From assembly GCA_000934455.1 (NCBI GenBank), contig KN884409.1:8152-71261 (forward strand): DNA of 63,110 nt. Direction: 5' to 3'. Below are positions 25,067-36,300 of this stretch, in pieces (positions within the stretch are counted from its first letter, which is position 1; every line of letters starts with the position of its first letter). A program made the translations under genes and the position numbers. The notes beneath the pieces were generated by a model. The model was not told the DNA's origin, searched no databases, and worked only from the letters and a program-made list of their open reading frames with translations. This stretch comes from Apostichopus parvimensis. Lineage: Eukaryota > Echinodermata > Holothuroidea > Aspidochirotida > Stichopodidae.

Positions 25067-25555
25067 TTAAAATTCAAACGGGTTTATTAGCACAACCTTG
25101 CATTCAGATCTTATATAAGACATGACTCTTAGTCTAAATATGCTGCAGATATGCACCATTTGACGTCGAAACTTCAAATTCTTTCTGGCGGGTAGTACCC
25201 ACGAACCCCTCAACAAGAGAGCTGTGTCCCAGGAACCAACAACCAAACCCCTCATTATAAAACCAATTGAGAAACCTACAGCTGACAGACATAAAAGTTT
25301 AAGCCAGTCTTCCAAATTTAAATCAGCCAGGGGAATATGGAATTTGGTCAGCCACTTTTGAAAATCCTGTGCACGTAACTGGCTAATTTTAACCGTAAAT
25401 AACATAACGCCTATAATGCTTACTTTTGTGCCTAAACAATATCCTTTAAAGAAATTCTTATAATAAAACCGGAAAACAAACTTTATCAAAATCGTTTTGT
25501 TTTCATTTCTTCTACTTCTTATTATTTGTCTCTGTTCTTCTTTTGTAGGATCCAT
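25067..25555 (-). CDS. Unexplained 162-codon ORF with one membrane segment
   Basis: This is the longest ORF in the window that no recognised gene explains. On the minus strand it opens at ATG 25555 in a good start context (AACCATGG) and encodes a basic N-terminus (residues about 7-40) rich in Arg and Lys. The segment FQKWLTKFHIPLADLNLEDW is followed by a hydrophobic stretch, LKLLCLSAVGFSIGFIM, that could span a membrane. The arrangement 'short amphipathic piece, (D/E)WLxLL, membrane helix' loosely recalls the N-terminal anchor of CISD2-type proteins, but no CDGSH iron-sulfur motif was seen downstream to 24600. It could be a first exon, a decayed retrocopy or chance. I do not assign a function. 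Confidence 0.22.
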   Translation of the reverse strand: MDPTKEEQRQIIRSRRNENKTILIKFVFRFYYKNFFKGYCLGTKVSIIGVMLFTVKISQLRAQDFQKWLTKFHIPLADLNLEDWLKLLCLSAVGFSIGFIMRGLVVGSWDTALLLRGSWVLPARKNLKFRRQMVHICSIFRLRVMSYIRSECKVVLINPFEF

Positions 25556-28482
25556 GGTTCAATGCTATTACTTTAGTACGTCTTGATAAAATTTAAAATG
25601 ATCAATAGCTCTGCAATCGTGAATTGAGGGGGGGGGGGGTTGGGGGAGTTTGGATGTTTACTGAAATTGTAATATTTCTCCCCTCACCTCCTGGGACGCA
25701 AAACTTGGTTTTCTTTCTAGTCATGTGTCTTGGGACAACGTAATCAAAGTGGCATGGAAGGTTGTAGCCACCAGACAGTGGCAGACCTACCATAATTGTC
25801 TTTCACAAAGCAATAGTGAGATTAAACTTTTCCAGACCCCAGCACTCATGGTGATAACGAAACGGTGGGGGGGGGGGGTAAAAGCAATAAAGGTGACTGA
25901 GCAAACTCCAACTGAAACAAATAGCCTAGCCAGACTATGAAAGGTAACATATCAGTATGCCAACTTGACTGTGGGGTGTGTCATTGGTATTACGTACAAA
26001 TGTAAGCCATTTGGAAGTATTTTGTGGAGGGGGGGGGGGGGCGTGTCCCCATGCTCCCAGTGACTACTGCTTGTTATAGAATTATTAACGCTATAAAACA
26101 TTTATATAACTATACGTATGGATAGATATAGGCAGGTATCCAATTTTCTCTGTGACCCAAATTGTGTGTTATAATTACAGACGACAACTGAATCAGTTTC
26201 CATACGGCGCACGGAACTTTGACCAAACATGTCAATCACTGAATCAAAGTTAACTTAATTATTCAAGATTTCATTCGTAATGCGGCTAATGACTAAACCT
26301 TGTGAGAGGCAGACGGATCTCATTAAGCTATATAAACAAGTAGCTTATCCAGTATAATATATATCATAGCTATTTATTTATCTTTTGCCAATTTTGTGCT
26401 GTCTCCGTTTAGTACCCGATAATTTCTGTAGAAGTTTTTGCATTCCCCCATCCCTCCCCTCTTGCTACGCCACTGTAGCGAGCATTCTTGAATAACATTT
26501 AACACCATGTATTGTATTTACACAATGAGCTTTCCAATGAACTTTGTGTTGTATCTGAGGAATTGACCTCATGATTTGTTTATACATAGACTAGGTAGTC
26601 CAGTCACCAGATTTGTCAATTCTAGAAATACAACCCGGACTGCCAGTGATAACAGTGGTTTTAACGATTAACAACAACATATCAAAACTAGTTGGTGTAT
26701 GAAGTCATGACATACAAGTTCGATGCACAGATAACGCACTGGAGATGAGACGTGACTAGAGAAAAAACCAGGTCAGAAGAAATGTTATGGCCTGGGTCTG
26801 ACACACAACCTGACATATTTGCGACATCGAAGAGCGCTCACCAAAGGAGAAAACTGGGCCTATCCATTGTAGGATTGTGTTTTATTTCGAACGATTCCTG
26901 CTAATCATTGATGAATCGCGAAGATGTCTAATGTTTAGGCTCATACTTGACAGAGTTGAGTTTTATAATGCATATCACTTAAAAATATAGGCTAGGCCTA
27001 GGCTAGGCCCATTACGTTTCAAGTTGTTAGGCCTAGCGTTTGGACTTGGCGTAACACTGACAGTAGTACCATACTCCTTATTAATACAGTACTAATATTG
27101 TTAGTAGGCCTAATGTTGTAGTAGTAGAAGTGGGTCTAGTATTCATGTTAGGCCTAGCTAGGCTATGCCTAGGATTTCGAACTCAGGCTAAAGTTAGCCT
27201 AGCCTTGCATACAACTATCAAATATCATAGGCCTGTAGGCTGTAGTGTAGGTATACTACTATAGTGCTACTACTAGGCCTCCTACTAGCCCTACTGTAAG
27301 TTGTGTAATATCACTCAGTATTAACTATTAGCACAAGTTAACTTAGGCCTAACGTTAGCCTATCACCTTCTGACGAAACAGAAAAAAAAACGATGCTGAT
27401 AACATTTCATGAAATTTGAAGTGATATTTGGCAAATGGAAAACAAAAATATAGCTTAATGTAAATTAAGCTTGTTAGATATACAAACTGTAGTGTAAAAA
27501 GCAGTGTAACTTATATGGCCATGGTGGTCAGACTACATTTCCTCAATCTGGTGATCAATACCCCCAACACCATCCCTCCAAACCTCATACTCATAGGCCT
27601 AAACCTAAAATAAACGAAAGTAGCCTAGACTTATAGCCAAGAAGTTAAAACTGCACCAAGATATGTTTAACAAGTGGCCATTTTCCTGTGTGCATATTCA
27701 GCGAGTAGAAATTATGCACACCTAGGTTTCAATTAAATGAAGCATGACTATTGCGGCTAAGGAAAATTATACCAGTCCATTTAAGTCTCAGGACCAAATA
27801 TTTCATACCCACTTGTGCTATATAATCCAACATTAACTACTTTGCAAATTCACATACCATTCACCACACTGATACCTACTCTCAGGAGTGCAGTGTTAGT
27901 AATTCTTTAACTAACATTTAGCAAAATAAGAATACAGGATGAACCACAGAAAAAAACATTGAATTTTCAGCAAACTACATTTATGGTTCAAAATGGCAAT
28001 GACTACTGGCAATGACTGTGGACTGACTTTGGGCAATGTACAGTGTATTTTTTATTTGTGAAACCCATTCATCTGTAGGTGGCTTCAATCCAAATGTTGC
28101 AACACAACAAGTTGATTTTGCGAAGGACGTGTTGTGCAAAGATGTCAGTCATCAGTTTTCAGTCAAAATGTCAGCCTAAGCATATCATGAAAAGAAAGAT
28201 ATGCCTTAACAATGATAATGAATGTATACCTATTACCTGGACTACTATGATGATGATGTGTCTCACCTGTAAGTGTGATCCAAATCTGTTTATACAAATG
28301 GAAAGATATATGTAAGATTATATGATAATGAGATGATTGGGATCCAATTTTTCCTATTTTAAGTGGTAACTGTATGGTCACGAAAATTTAAAATATATTT
28401 GAAACGTGTTGCAAAGTTTTGAATGTCAAAAGATAACAAAAACCAAAAAGAAACTGTCATGCTTTATGTTACAGTCATTATT
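25556..28482. other. Spacer with poly-G runs and an AGGCCTA-rich block
   Basis: No exon can be supported. G-runs of 10 or more lie near 25627, 25866 and 26029. A phrase at about 26460-26474 (TTGCTACGCCACTG) matches the terminus of hAT-type MITEs such as the one at 28491, suggesting a decayed element whose other end is unclear. An AGGCCTA-rich block (26984-27358) follows. Confidence 0.45.
26984..27358. repeat. AGGCCTA/TAGGCCTAG word cluster
   Basis: Palindromic AGGCCT words, mostly within TAGGCCTA, recur every 30-80 bp (for example at 26993, 27030, 27103, 27151, 27228, 27274 and 27344). They are mixed with GCTAGGC and TTAGCC variants. A similar cluster lies at 12180-12300 and in its duplicate near 14200-14310. 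The words are much denser than chance and look non-tandem. Whether this is a degenerate satellite or a promoter-associated composition is unknown. Confidence 0.6.
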
Positions 28483-28490
28483 ATCTTGAA

Positions 28491-28851
28491 CAAGGGCGTA
28501 GGAACCGGGGGTGCTGGGGGGCGCCAGCCCCCCAGTGAAAAATATGGGGGGGCGGAAGTATCATTCCGCCCCCCGCTTTGCAAGTCAGAAAACCTTTTTC
28601 ATTTCTGCCCTTGGTGCTCAGAAAAAAATCTCATTTGGAGCACCAAATTGCATCTAAGGCCAGGTGAAAATGCAAAATTATTTACGAAATGGAGTGGGTG
28701 TTGAAGTGTGCTATATTGCACCAAATTGCATCTGAGGCCACCTGGAAATGCAAAAAAATTCCAAAGGGACACCCCCTCCCCTTAGACCCCTCCCCCAGGC
28801 CGGCCATCAGTCTTCAGCCCCCCCACTCAAAAGTACCTTCCTACGCCACTG
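28491..28851. mobile_element. hAT-type MITE with 8-bp target-site duplication
   Basis: The element runs from CAAGGGCGTAGGAA to TTCCTACGCCACTG, 14-bp inverted termini with two mismatches, in 361 bp. It is flanked by identical octamers ATCTTGAA at 28483-28490 and 28852-28859. It has no transposase. Internal GC-rich hairpins (GGGGCGGAAG ... CTTCCGCCCC-like, 28546-28575) resemble those of the element at 8236, but the termini differ, so it is a separate family. The words CACCAAATTGCATCTNAGGCCA occur twice inside it (about 28640 and 28717). Confidence 0.88.
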
Positions 28852-28859
28852 ATCTTGAA

Positions 28860-31800
28860 ACTTGAATATATAATATTGTCTGTGTACTTATAGTATTGTA
28901 GTTTGGTATCTAGATTGGGCAACGAAGACTTAGTTAGATTTATTGTGTTTTAGGGCTTTTAATAACAGTTATTTGCTGATCCTTCAGAGTTCATATTAGC
29001 AAAGACAACAACCTTGGTTCGAAACCAAACTGCTGGAATTGAATAGGCAATCTAACACAAGGAAATGTCAGTTTGATATTTTAAGGCTGTTTTAGGACCT
29101 ACTTAATCTTTTTCCCTTAACCTTCAGGTAAATTTAGTGTATGCGGTCTGCTCAAGGTTAGGTAAAGTACTGCTGTCTAAGTACAAGCTTAATTCAGTGG
29201 ATTTACAATAACATGTATTTTGTGGAAGGTACAAATTACTGTACTGTATACCACAGAGCAAAGTCAGAGAGATACAAGGTGCCACTAGTTTGTAGAACAG
29301 CTTTTATGTAACATTGTTAAATTAATTGTTTGTAACATCAATTATAGGTTATGGCTATAAGCATCACTAGTTTTAGTCATCCCACTGACCTCATAATTAA
29401 CAAAATCTTGTTAAGCTTGGTAGCCCACAGCTTTAGAGAGATAATTTAGGTTAATCAGGTGATAAAGGCCAATAAATATAAATTTCAGTTATATGCGTTA
29501 TAGAAATAAGGAGGATTTTGGGGAAATGGTTAATAATACAGTGGTACAATGTTTCAACTGGTAAAAGTTTGTCTCAAGGCTCAAATCCTCATTTTTGAGA
29601 CTTACTTAGTCTGTTTTATCTAGCTTGCATTAAACTTTTATGGCTCACCATTCAAACTGTAGTTTTGCTGTTCATATAATTTGTGAATAACATAAATCAC
29701 ACCAATTGCTAAAAGTCTGAGAGTGGTATGATCGTTTTGTATAAGTTTAATTATTTCAAATCCTCCACTTCTACCCATCTGCATTTCTGAAAAGGGTTAC
29801 ATTTCCATTGTTAACTGTTGTACTGGTAATATTGCTGATAGAGAAAGGGGACTGTAAGTTTCTACTTGAACGCTACAGTATGCCAATCATTTCAGTCTCT
29901 CCCCTTTGTTGGGAGTTTGAGTTTTTGGAAGATGTCTGACCAATTAGCTGCATGTTTAATGCAACAAGAAACAGTGTAAATTGTTGGACAAAAGTGTTCC
30001 TTGCCAGCAGTAAAAATGCAAACAGAGAGAGAATTACTAAATAATAAGTATTCATCTCACTTTCATATCGGAGAGTTTTTATCTTGTGATATTTGTACTT
30101 ATATTTACTGCTCCTGTGAGTTTGTACTAAAAGTTAAAAGCCCAGAGACCCCAGAGAGTGATGACAACACAGAAGTCAATCAAAGATCAGTATCCGGTTT
30201 GAATGCTGTGGCTGTATGTAGAATCCTGCTTGGCCTGACTGTGGAAGTACACTGACCAGTGTAAGCTCCCTAGGGACATTGTGCAATAAAGATGACCTGG
30301 CTGTATTTTCCTGCTTAGTTCATTTATACAAAATTTAGTAACAAAATATAGTTAAAAAATTAGTTACAAAATAGTTACAACATATAGTTACAAAATATAG
30401 TAAAAGTTATCCAGAAGCAGTACCTAGTTTATATGGCCTGGCTTTGTATTTTAATTTGTTCAGTGAAAGTACAATATGTCTATGAAACTTGCCAGGAGTA
30501 ATGCCAGGTGTGCATAGCCTGGCTGTGCATAGGTCTCCGCAAGGTCACTGAAAATACAATATGTTTGTAGCTGCCAAGGAGCAGTACTCAAATTGAAATG
30601 TCTGACTAAAGATTCCTACTGATGCAGTGTCAAGTATAGTGAATGCTGTCCAAGTCATTTGGTTACTTTATTACAGTTTATTCAAGTTGTTAGTCTCAAT
30701 CCTTTGACTCCTGACAATGTTAATTACTGAACTGTGTGAAGGTTAAAGCACCAAGTGGTATGATATTGTGTGTACTGAATTATCTCAAGTTGGATGTATA
30801 TGCAATCGAATACTTCCTGTCGTTTAAGGACTTCAGCGAATTCATCACCTTGAGATTACGCTACTTATCTGATAAATAAATTTGTTTCTGGTCTGATGTT
30901 AGAGACCTACAAACTTTGCAGAGTAGATTAAAACCTAGGCATGACTTAATTTGCATAAGAGTCAAGGTGGTAGTTGTTTTCGTTGTTAAGTGTTTAGGTT
31001 TTATAATATTATTAACTGAGTTTATCAGTTTTGGACTCTTGGAAACATTTCATTTGAAAGAGTTTGTATGGAACAATGCAATGATGAGGTACTCTCGTTG
31101 GAAATTTACCAGGGTTGGGTTGTACTGTATATGAATGTTAATCATGGAATACTACCATTCAACTGTTTTAACTTTTATTGACCATATTGCAAGTTGAGTA
31201 GAAGTTAATCCTTGATATAAACATTTAGTAACAATACACTAATATTCAAACAAGGCTGCTACCAGTACCAATGTGACTATATTTTCTTGGAAGTTTCAAG
31301 TACACTTACACCCTCAGTATAGTCTTGTAATGAGGTCAACAGTGTAGTTTTAAGTTGTTTTATGGTACTTCTACAGCTGTTGAAATACTGAACAGAATTC
31401 TTTCAGTTTTTCTCCATTTTAGTTTAACACTTTTACAAGGTGTAATATCTTCCAGACAGACTGAGTTTACAAGTTCCATAGTGTACATTCTATGTTGTCA
31501 ATAAATCTTGGTAGGCAAGTTCCAAACACCAACATAAATCAACAGACAATATCTTTATATAAATCTTGTCAGGCAACACTACTTCTAGAATTCACCGTTC
31601 ATCAAATATATAATTAACAAGATGTTTTTTTCTCCTCCTCCTTTTCTTTGTGTTCAGGTCCATGTTACCATTTTTCCTCCCTTTCCCCTCTCCTCTCCCA
31701 TGCCTCTCCCCTCCCCCTCTCCCCTCCTCCAAGTGGCATTCCCCATAATGGACTGAGTTCTTGTTTACACAAGTGCCTGTATTAAAGTTTGTGAAAGATG

Positions 31801-32518
31801 TAGGCTAGACATTACTAACTCTCTTCATTTTCTTCAACCAGTATGAAATGATTTGTTGTGAGTAAAAAGCAAAGTCCATATTACTTTAGTCCTACTGTGT
31901 GTTTTAATACATGCTGTACGTTCACATCCACTTGACAAATGTTTGGAGAATAATCTTACAATTTATGATAGTTTAATTCCCAACTGGTGGCTCCCTCATT
32001 AAAGTGACATGGAGGGTCCACCGGATGAGTTATTGGGGTCAAACAGCGAACCACTCCTCCACATTATATATCTTCTTTTACCCCCAGTGTGCCTCCTCTT
32101 TGATAAGAGGATGATTCTTGTCAGTGTGTGTTCCTACTACTGTCAAAAACATTCCTTGTTTATGCCAGTAAATTTATGATATATCCAGTTGCATTCCATT
32201 AGGGCAGTATCTTGAAGTTTTGACTGCATGCTGTAAGACTCCTTTCTATGAGGGCAGAATTGTCCTACAGTATAGTATCTAATCACTGCAGTGGTATTTA
32301 CACACACACACTCTCTTCCTTCAGTATTTTAATTAAACACTTGTTATTTGTTTTAGTTTTTTTATCTTTTTAAGAGGATACAAAGGCCAGTTGTACCATG
32401 GTTGTATTGTCTAGGCTCTAACTTTGAGTGCATGCGTACATTGTTACTGTCAGTATAAGGTTGTAAGTATGTCTTGCTGAAAAGTTTTGGTTTCTTTCAT
32501 TGTTGTTATTCCTTATAG
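28860..32518. other. Spacer upstream of the nuclear receptor
   Basis: No coding exon is recognised. A loose tandem of AGTTACAAAATAT words lies at 30333-30412, and a CCTCTCCCCTC pyrimidine tract at 31675-31735. The promoter and first exon of the nuclear receptor are presumably in or before this region, but no element identifies them. Confidence 0.45.
31675..31735. repeat. (CCCCTCT)n pyrimidine tract
   Basis: About 60 bp of nearly pure C/T (TCCCTTTCCCCTCTCCTCTC and similar) forms a strong polypurine-polypyrimidine mirror tract with triplex potential. Confidence 0.85.
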
Positions 32519-32601
32519 GATGATTCATATATGAGCAAAGGATTTACCTTCTTGTAAAAGACAGAGGATATAAGATCTTAGGTGTCATAAAATGGATGAA
32601 G
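32519..32601 (+). other. Probable noncoding 5' exon A of the nuclear receptor
   Basis: It is bounded by the acceptor TCCTTATAG (to 32518) after a T-rich tract and by the donor GAAG/GTAAGA. An ATG at 32592 would give only MDEGG before a stop when joined to exon B, so it is probably untranslated or a very short upstream ORF. The call rests on splice-site appearance and position. Confidence 0.4.
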
Positions 32602-32823
32602 GTAAGAGCAAAGATTGACAAATTGGACACCGTGTGGTTGTCAATACCCGCCGGGCGTTCCCTAATTAATATCCATGTGTGATGAGTGTTTGTTTAGATA
32701 GAGCAAATGATTTCATTCACAAATTTAATGTAGTCAAAAAAATTCAATTCAGTTATGCTTATTTTAGTTATGCTTATTTTAGTGATTGGTTATATTACTT
32801 TGTATTTCCTCTTCTCCTGTTAG

Positions 32824-32888
32824 GTGGTTGATGCTGACAGTCATTTGCTGGTAATATCTCCTGGACAGACGTCAGACAGTAATGTAAG
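32824..32888 (+). other. Probable noncoding 5' exon B of the nuclear receptor
   Basis: It is a 65-nt exon between the acceptor CTCCTGTTAG and the donor TAAG/GTATGG. Joined to the first coding exon, it places an in-frame TAA (32880-32882) nine bases ahead of the ATG at 33362, and it supplies A at position -3. That supports the assigned start codon. Confidence 0.5.
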
Positions 32889-33361
32889 GTATGGAATTTC
32901 GATAAGTCTATAAATTTATTAAAATATACGCCATGTCCAAAAAACAAAAAAAACTTGTCACTTAAATTCTTCAACAGTGTACACGTTTGTGAAGAAGTGT
33001 CTGTTTACTTTTACTACATTTACAGTCTACTAATAATGATTATCTTTGTCCAGATCAAAGTAGTCTGTTGAAGCTACTGTCAGAAATTATAAATTTTCGG
33101 TTAATGGGCAAGGGTGAGGTGAGATCCATTCCAACAAATATTTGTTAGTGAGTCTTTTTATACCATTCCTTACTGTTGTATGACAGGTAATTTCACTGCC
33201 CTTGACTAGTATAAAAATCTATGAGGATGTCTCCCTTCCCTCTATCAGTAATGTTTTCATTTTGGTGATTGGAAGATCTAGTAATTAATGTCAGTTGCCA
33301 GATGCTAACAACTGCTTTAAACTAATATGACATATGTTTGTAATTTTCCGTTTCCGCGTAG

Positions 33362-36300
33362 ATGTCCGATCTGGTAGGTTTCGATAATGACGATGACTCC
33401 GAGTTGGGAAACTTTGTGACATCACTGAGTCCATCCAGCTCCAGCCTCGGTTCCAGTCAAGATCTCTCCCAATCGGAGCAAGCTTCATCTTCAAAGTTTG
33501 ATGACCTCATACTGGACCAGAGTAACCCAGAGTCCAGCAAGAATCTAGGACAGGACAGGATCTGTCTGATCTGTGGAGACAAGGCCAATGGCGTCCATTA
33601 CAATGTCCTCTCATGCGAAGGGTGCAAGAGCTTCTTCTTACGAAACATCAAACAGAAGACAGAGTTCGTGTGTGCGCAGGGTGGCAAATGTGACATGGAC
33701 CTCTACACCAGGAGGCACTGTCCAGCGTGCCGGATGAAGAGATGTCTGGAGTGTGGCATGAATATCGAAAGTGAGTACTCGACTGATGAAATATTGTTGT
33801 CTGAAATAAGCCATTTGGAGTTTTGATTGCAGGCAACTTGGGAGGTTTTGTAAGTTTTGGAGAAAGTAACCAGTAAATAATAGTATTGTATTTATTTTTG
33901 TAATAGCAATATGCTGGCACTCCTTTGTGTCTGTGATGATCAAGTGCTTAAATTTGGTGGTATGTATTCCAGATATGAGGTAGGCGAACTTGGAAGATAT
34001 AAGAAGACTAAATAATGTACTTAAAACAAATGTATATAAATCTTAGAAAGTCAACGAGATGTTCATTAAGGAATTTTAAAGTGCAGTACATTAATCCAAT
34101 GCCATGTGAATTATGAGTGATATCCCCAAATCCCCACCCCATCTCACCCCACCCCATCCCACCCCAACCCTGCCTTCAAAAAGGAAATCAACAGAATTGT
34201 AGGATTTACATGCTTGGGTGGAAAAGTTATGAATTGTTTCTCAAAGTTCACTTTGCATCAGGACTTAAAATAAAATGTTGTAAGCCTTTTTAAAAACACT
34301 TGGACAAATTGAACAAATTAATATGTGTACTTGATGGTTATCCATTACAGTACCTCAAAAACAAGCTTAACAGACATAACATGACGTATGATGCACAAAC
34401 CATTATAGTACCCAATTGGATTACAATAAAGAAGACAGTAGCCATGGAGCTTACCTAATTCTGAAGACGTTTAAATGCTTTGCTGATCAAGTTGGTTGAG
34501 AATTATGAATTAATATATTGTTTCTATGTGAATAATAGCATGGTCTAGTGTGCTTTCAGTTGAAGATTAATTAATTAACTGTAATTAGTTACTTCAAATT
34601 AATAACTCTGGTTAACTACACCATACTCTTGAATTGGTTGTTTACATCTTCTAAACTGAGGAGCTTAGTTCCTGTTTGGAAAGGAAGAACTTGGTGAATT
34701 TTTTTACCAAGAATGTTTGACAACGATTTTTGTTTCTCCCATAAAAGTTCAGTGGTTATTTTCATACATTTCATAATTTCAGAAGGGTGAAGATAGTGCT
34801 TCCAATTATCCACCACTTTTTTGTACTTCTTCATTCTTGATTTTCTTTTCACTGAAATTATAAATAACATCACTTTGGTACACAGGAGTTTGGGACCCAA
34901 AGAGATTACAAACAAGAAAACCTCTGGTTAGGATGAAGAGGAAAAAGAAAAGACCACGTAGTCCAAAAGTGGTCTCCGAAAGTCCTCAGTGGAATTCACC
35001 TCTGGCCCCTCTTTCTGCAGACCAGTCTGACCTCTTAGACAGACTGGAGAAAGGCTACTCTGCCTCGAAAGATCTCTTCCGAAATATCACGGTAAGAAGT
35101 TCACTTGGTCATTCGCTCAGCATCTTTAGACTAACATGTCTGGGCCTTCCCAGAACCCAAGTTGACTTTCTTACAAGTTGGAAGCAGGTCTCTGAGTTCA
35201 GTTTGTTCAATTTTGCCAATGATTTTTGTTTCAATGCCGCCAAACTCGCATTACAAGTGTATTTCTATAGCTTGACGAGTCAACTTGTATTTCAAATAAA
35301 GAACCACACGTCTTGGTTTCTTGAAAAATAGTTTGCGTTGCTTTGTTAATATGTGATTAATTAATAAGAAATGAAAATCTGACCAGACATTGAACTGTTG
35401 ATGATTGATGAGGTTTCGATAATTACTCGATATTCATGTTTCATTTTGTTAAAATCTCTGCGTAAGATATTGATACATCATCATTCATCATTGTCAGAGT
35501 AGTTAAAGGGATAACAAATTGTAAAGTTATATATAATAATGGTATATAAAATAAGGGTAAGTTATGTAAAATTTATATTACAGAGCAAAGTAAGAGAGAA
35601 ATGCATTGGTCCAACTTGATAGCTCATTCCTTTGCTGAGATATTAAAATAATTTGCAATTTATTCAGTACATTGTGCAATAGTTTGTGATGTCATACATG
35701 GACATTGGACAACACCTCAGACTGAGTTTCTTTTTCAGTATTTTTCACGGATGCAATGAGGAACCAATACCTAATTGAAATCACTGATTAGTTTTGATGA
35801 AGTCGCTTGATCATCCATAATAATAATAACTTGTCACACGTGTGAATTATATTCCAAGGCAAGATATAATTGTGTCAGTTTTATAGAAAAACAAAACCAG
35901 CTGTTGGTTTAATCTATAAATGACATCACTGATTAGTGTGCAATGCACTCATCCAAATAAAGTGAATAAAACTATAATATTTTCATATCTCAACAACGTA
36001 ACAAGCTATTACAGCTGGTAGTTAAATCAATGTTCTTCAATTCACAGACTCTGTGTTGTGTATTTGATCATTCTCAGCCACTGTTGTTATCCCTTTAAAC
36101 TAAATAACAGTGCTCTGTCGGGTTTAATCTTCTGCAATCACTTTCGTTTGATTTCACAAAATGAATTTGTGAGGAAATTGGCTTACATATATATATTAAG
36201 TTTAAGTATATTGGGCAGCTAGCTTCTTTGATCTAACTGTGCTTTGAAAAGTTTGTCAACCCCAAACAGAAGTTTATTTTGAATCAACAAACTTTTAAGA

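Noticed and set aside
30001..30255. 84-codon plus-strand ORF as a small gene
   Set aside because: It has no family motif, signal peptide or supporting splice sites, and its composition is like the surrounding noncoding DNA.
33638..33943. Two overlapping minus-strand ORFs of 90-101 codons
   Set aside because: Both are shadows of the nuclear receptor DNA-binding exon, with no recognisable motif of their own.
34932..35091. Hinge exon of the nuclear receptor starting at the AG just before ATG 34933
   Set aside because: That acceptor gives a stop codon when joined to the preceding exon. The acceptor at 34886 restores frame and gives the plausible ERVWDPKRLQTRKP continuation of the DNA-binding domain.
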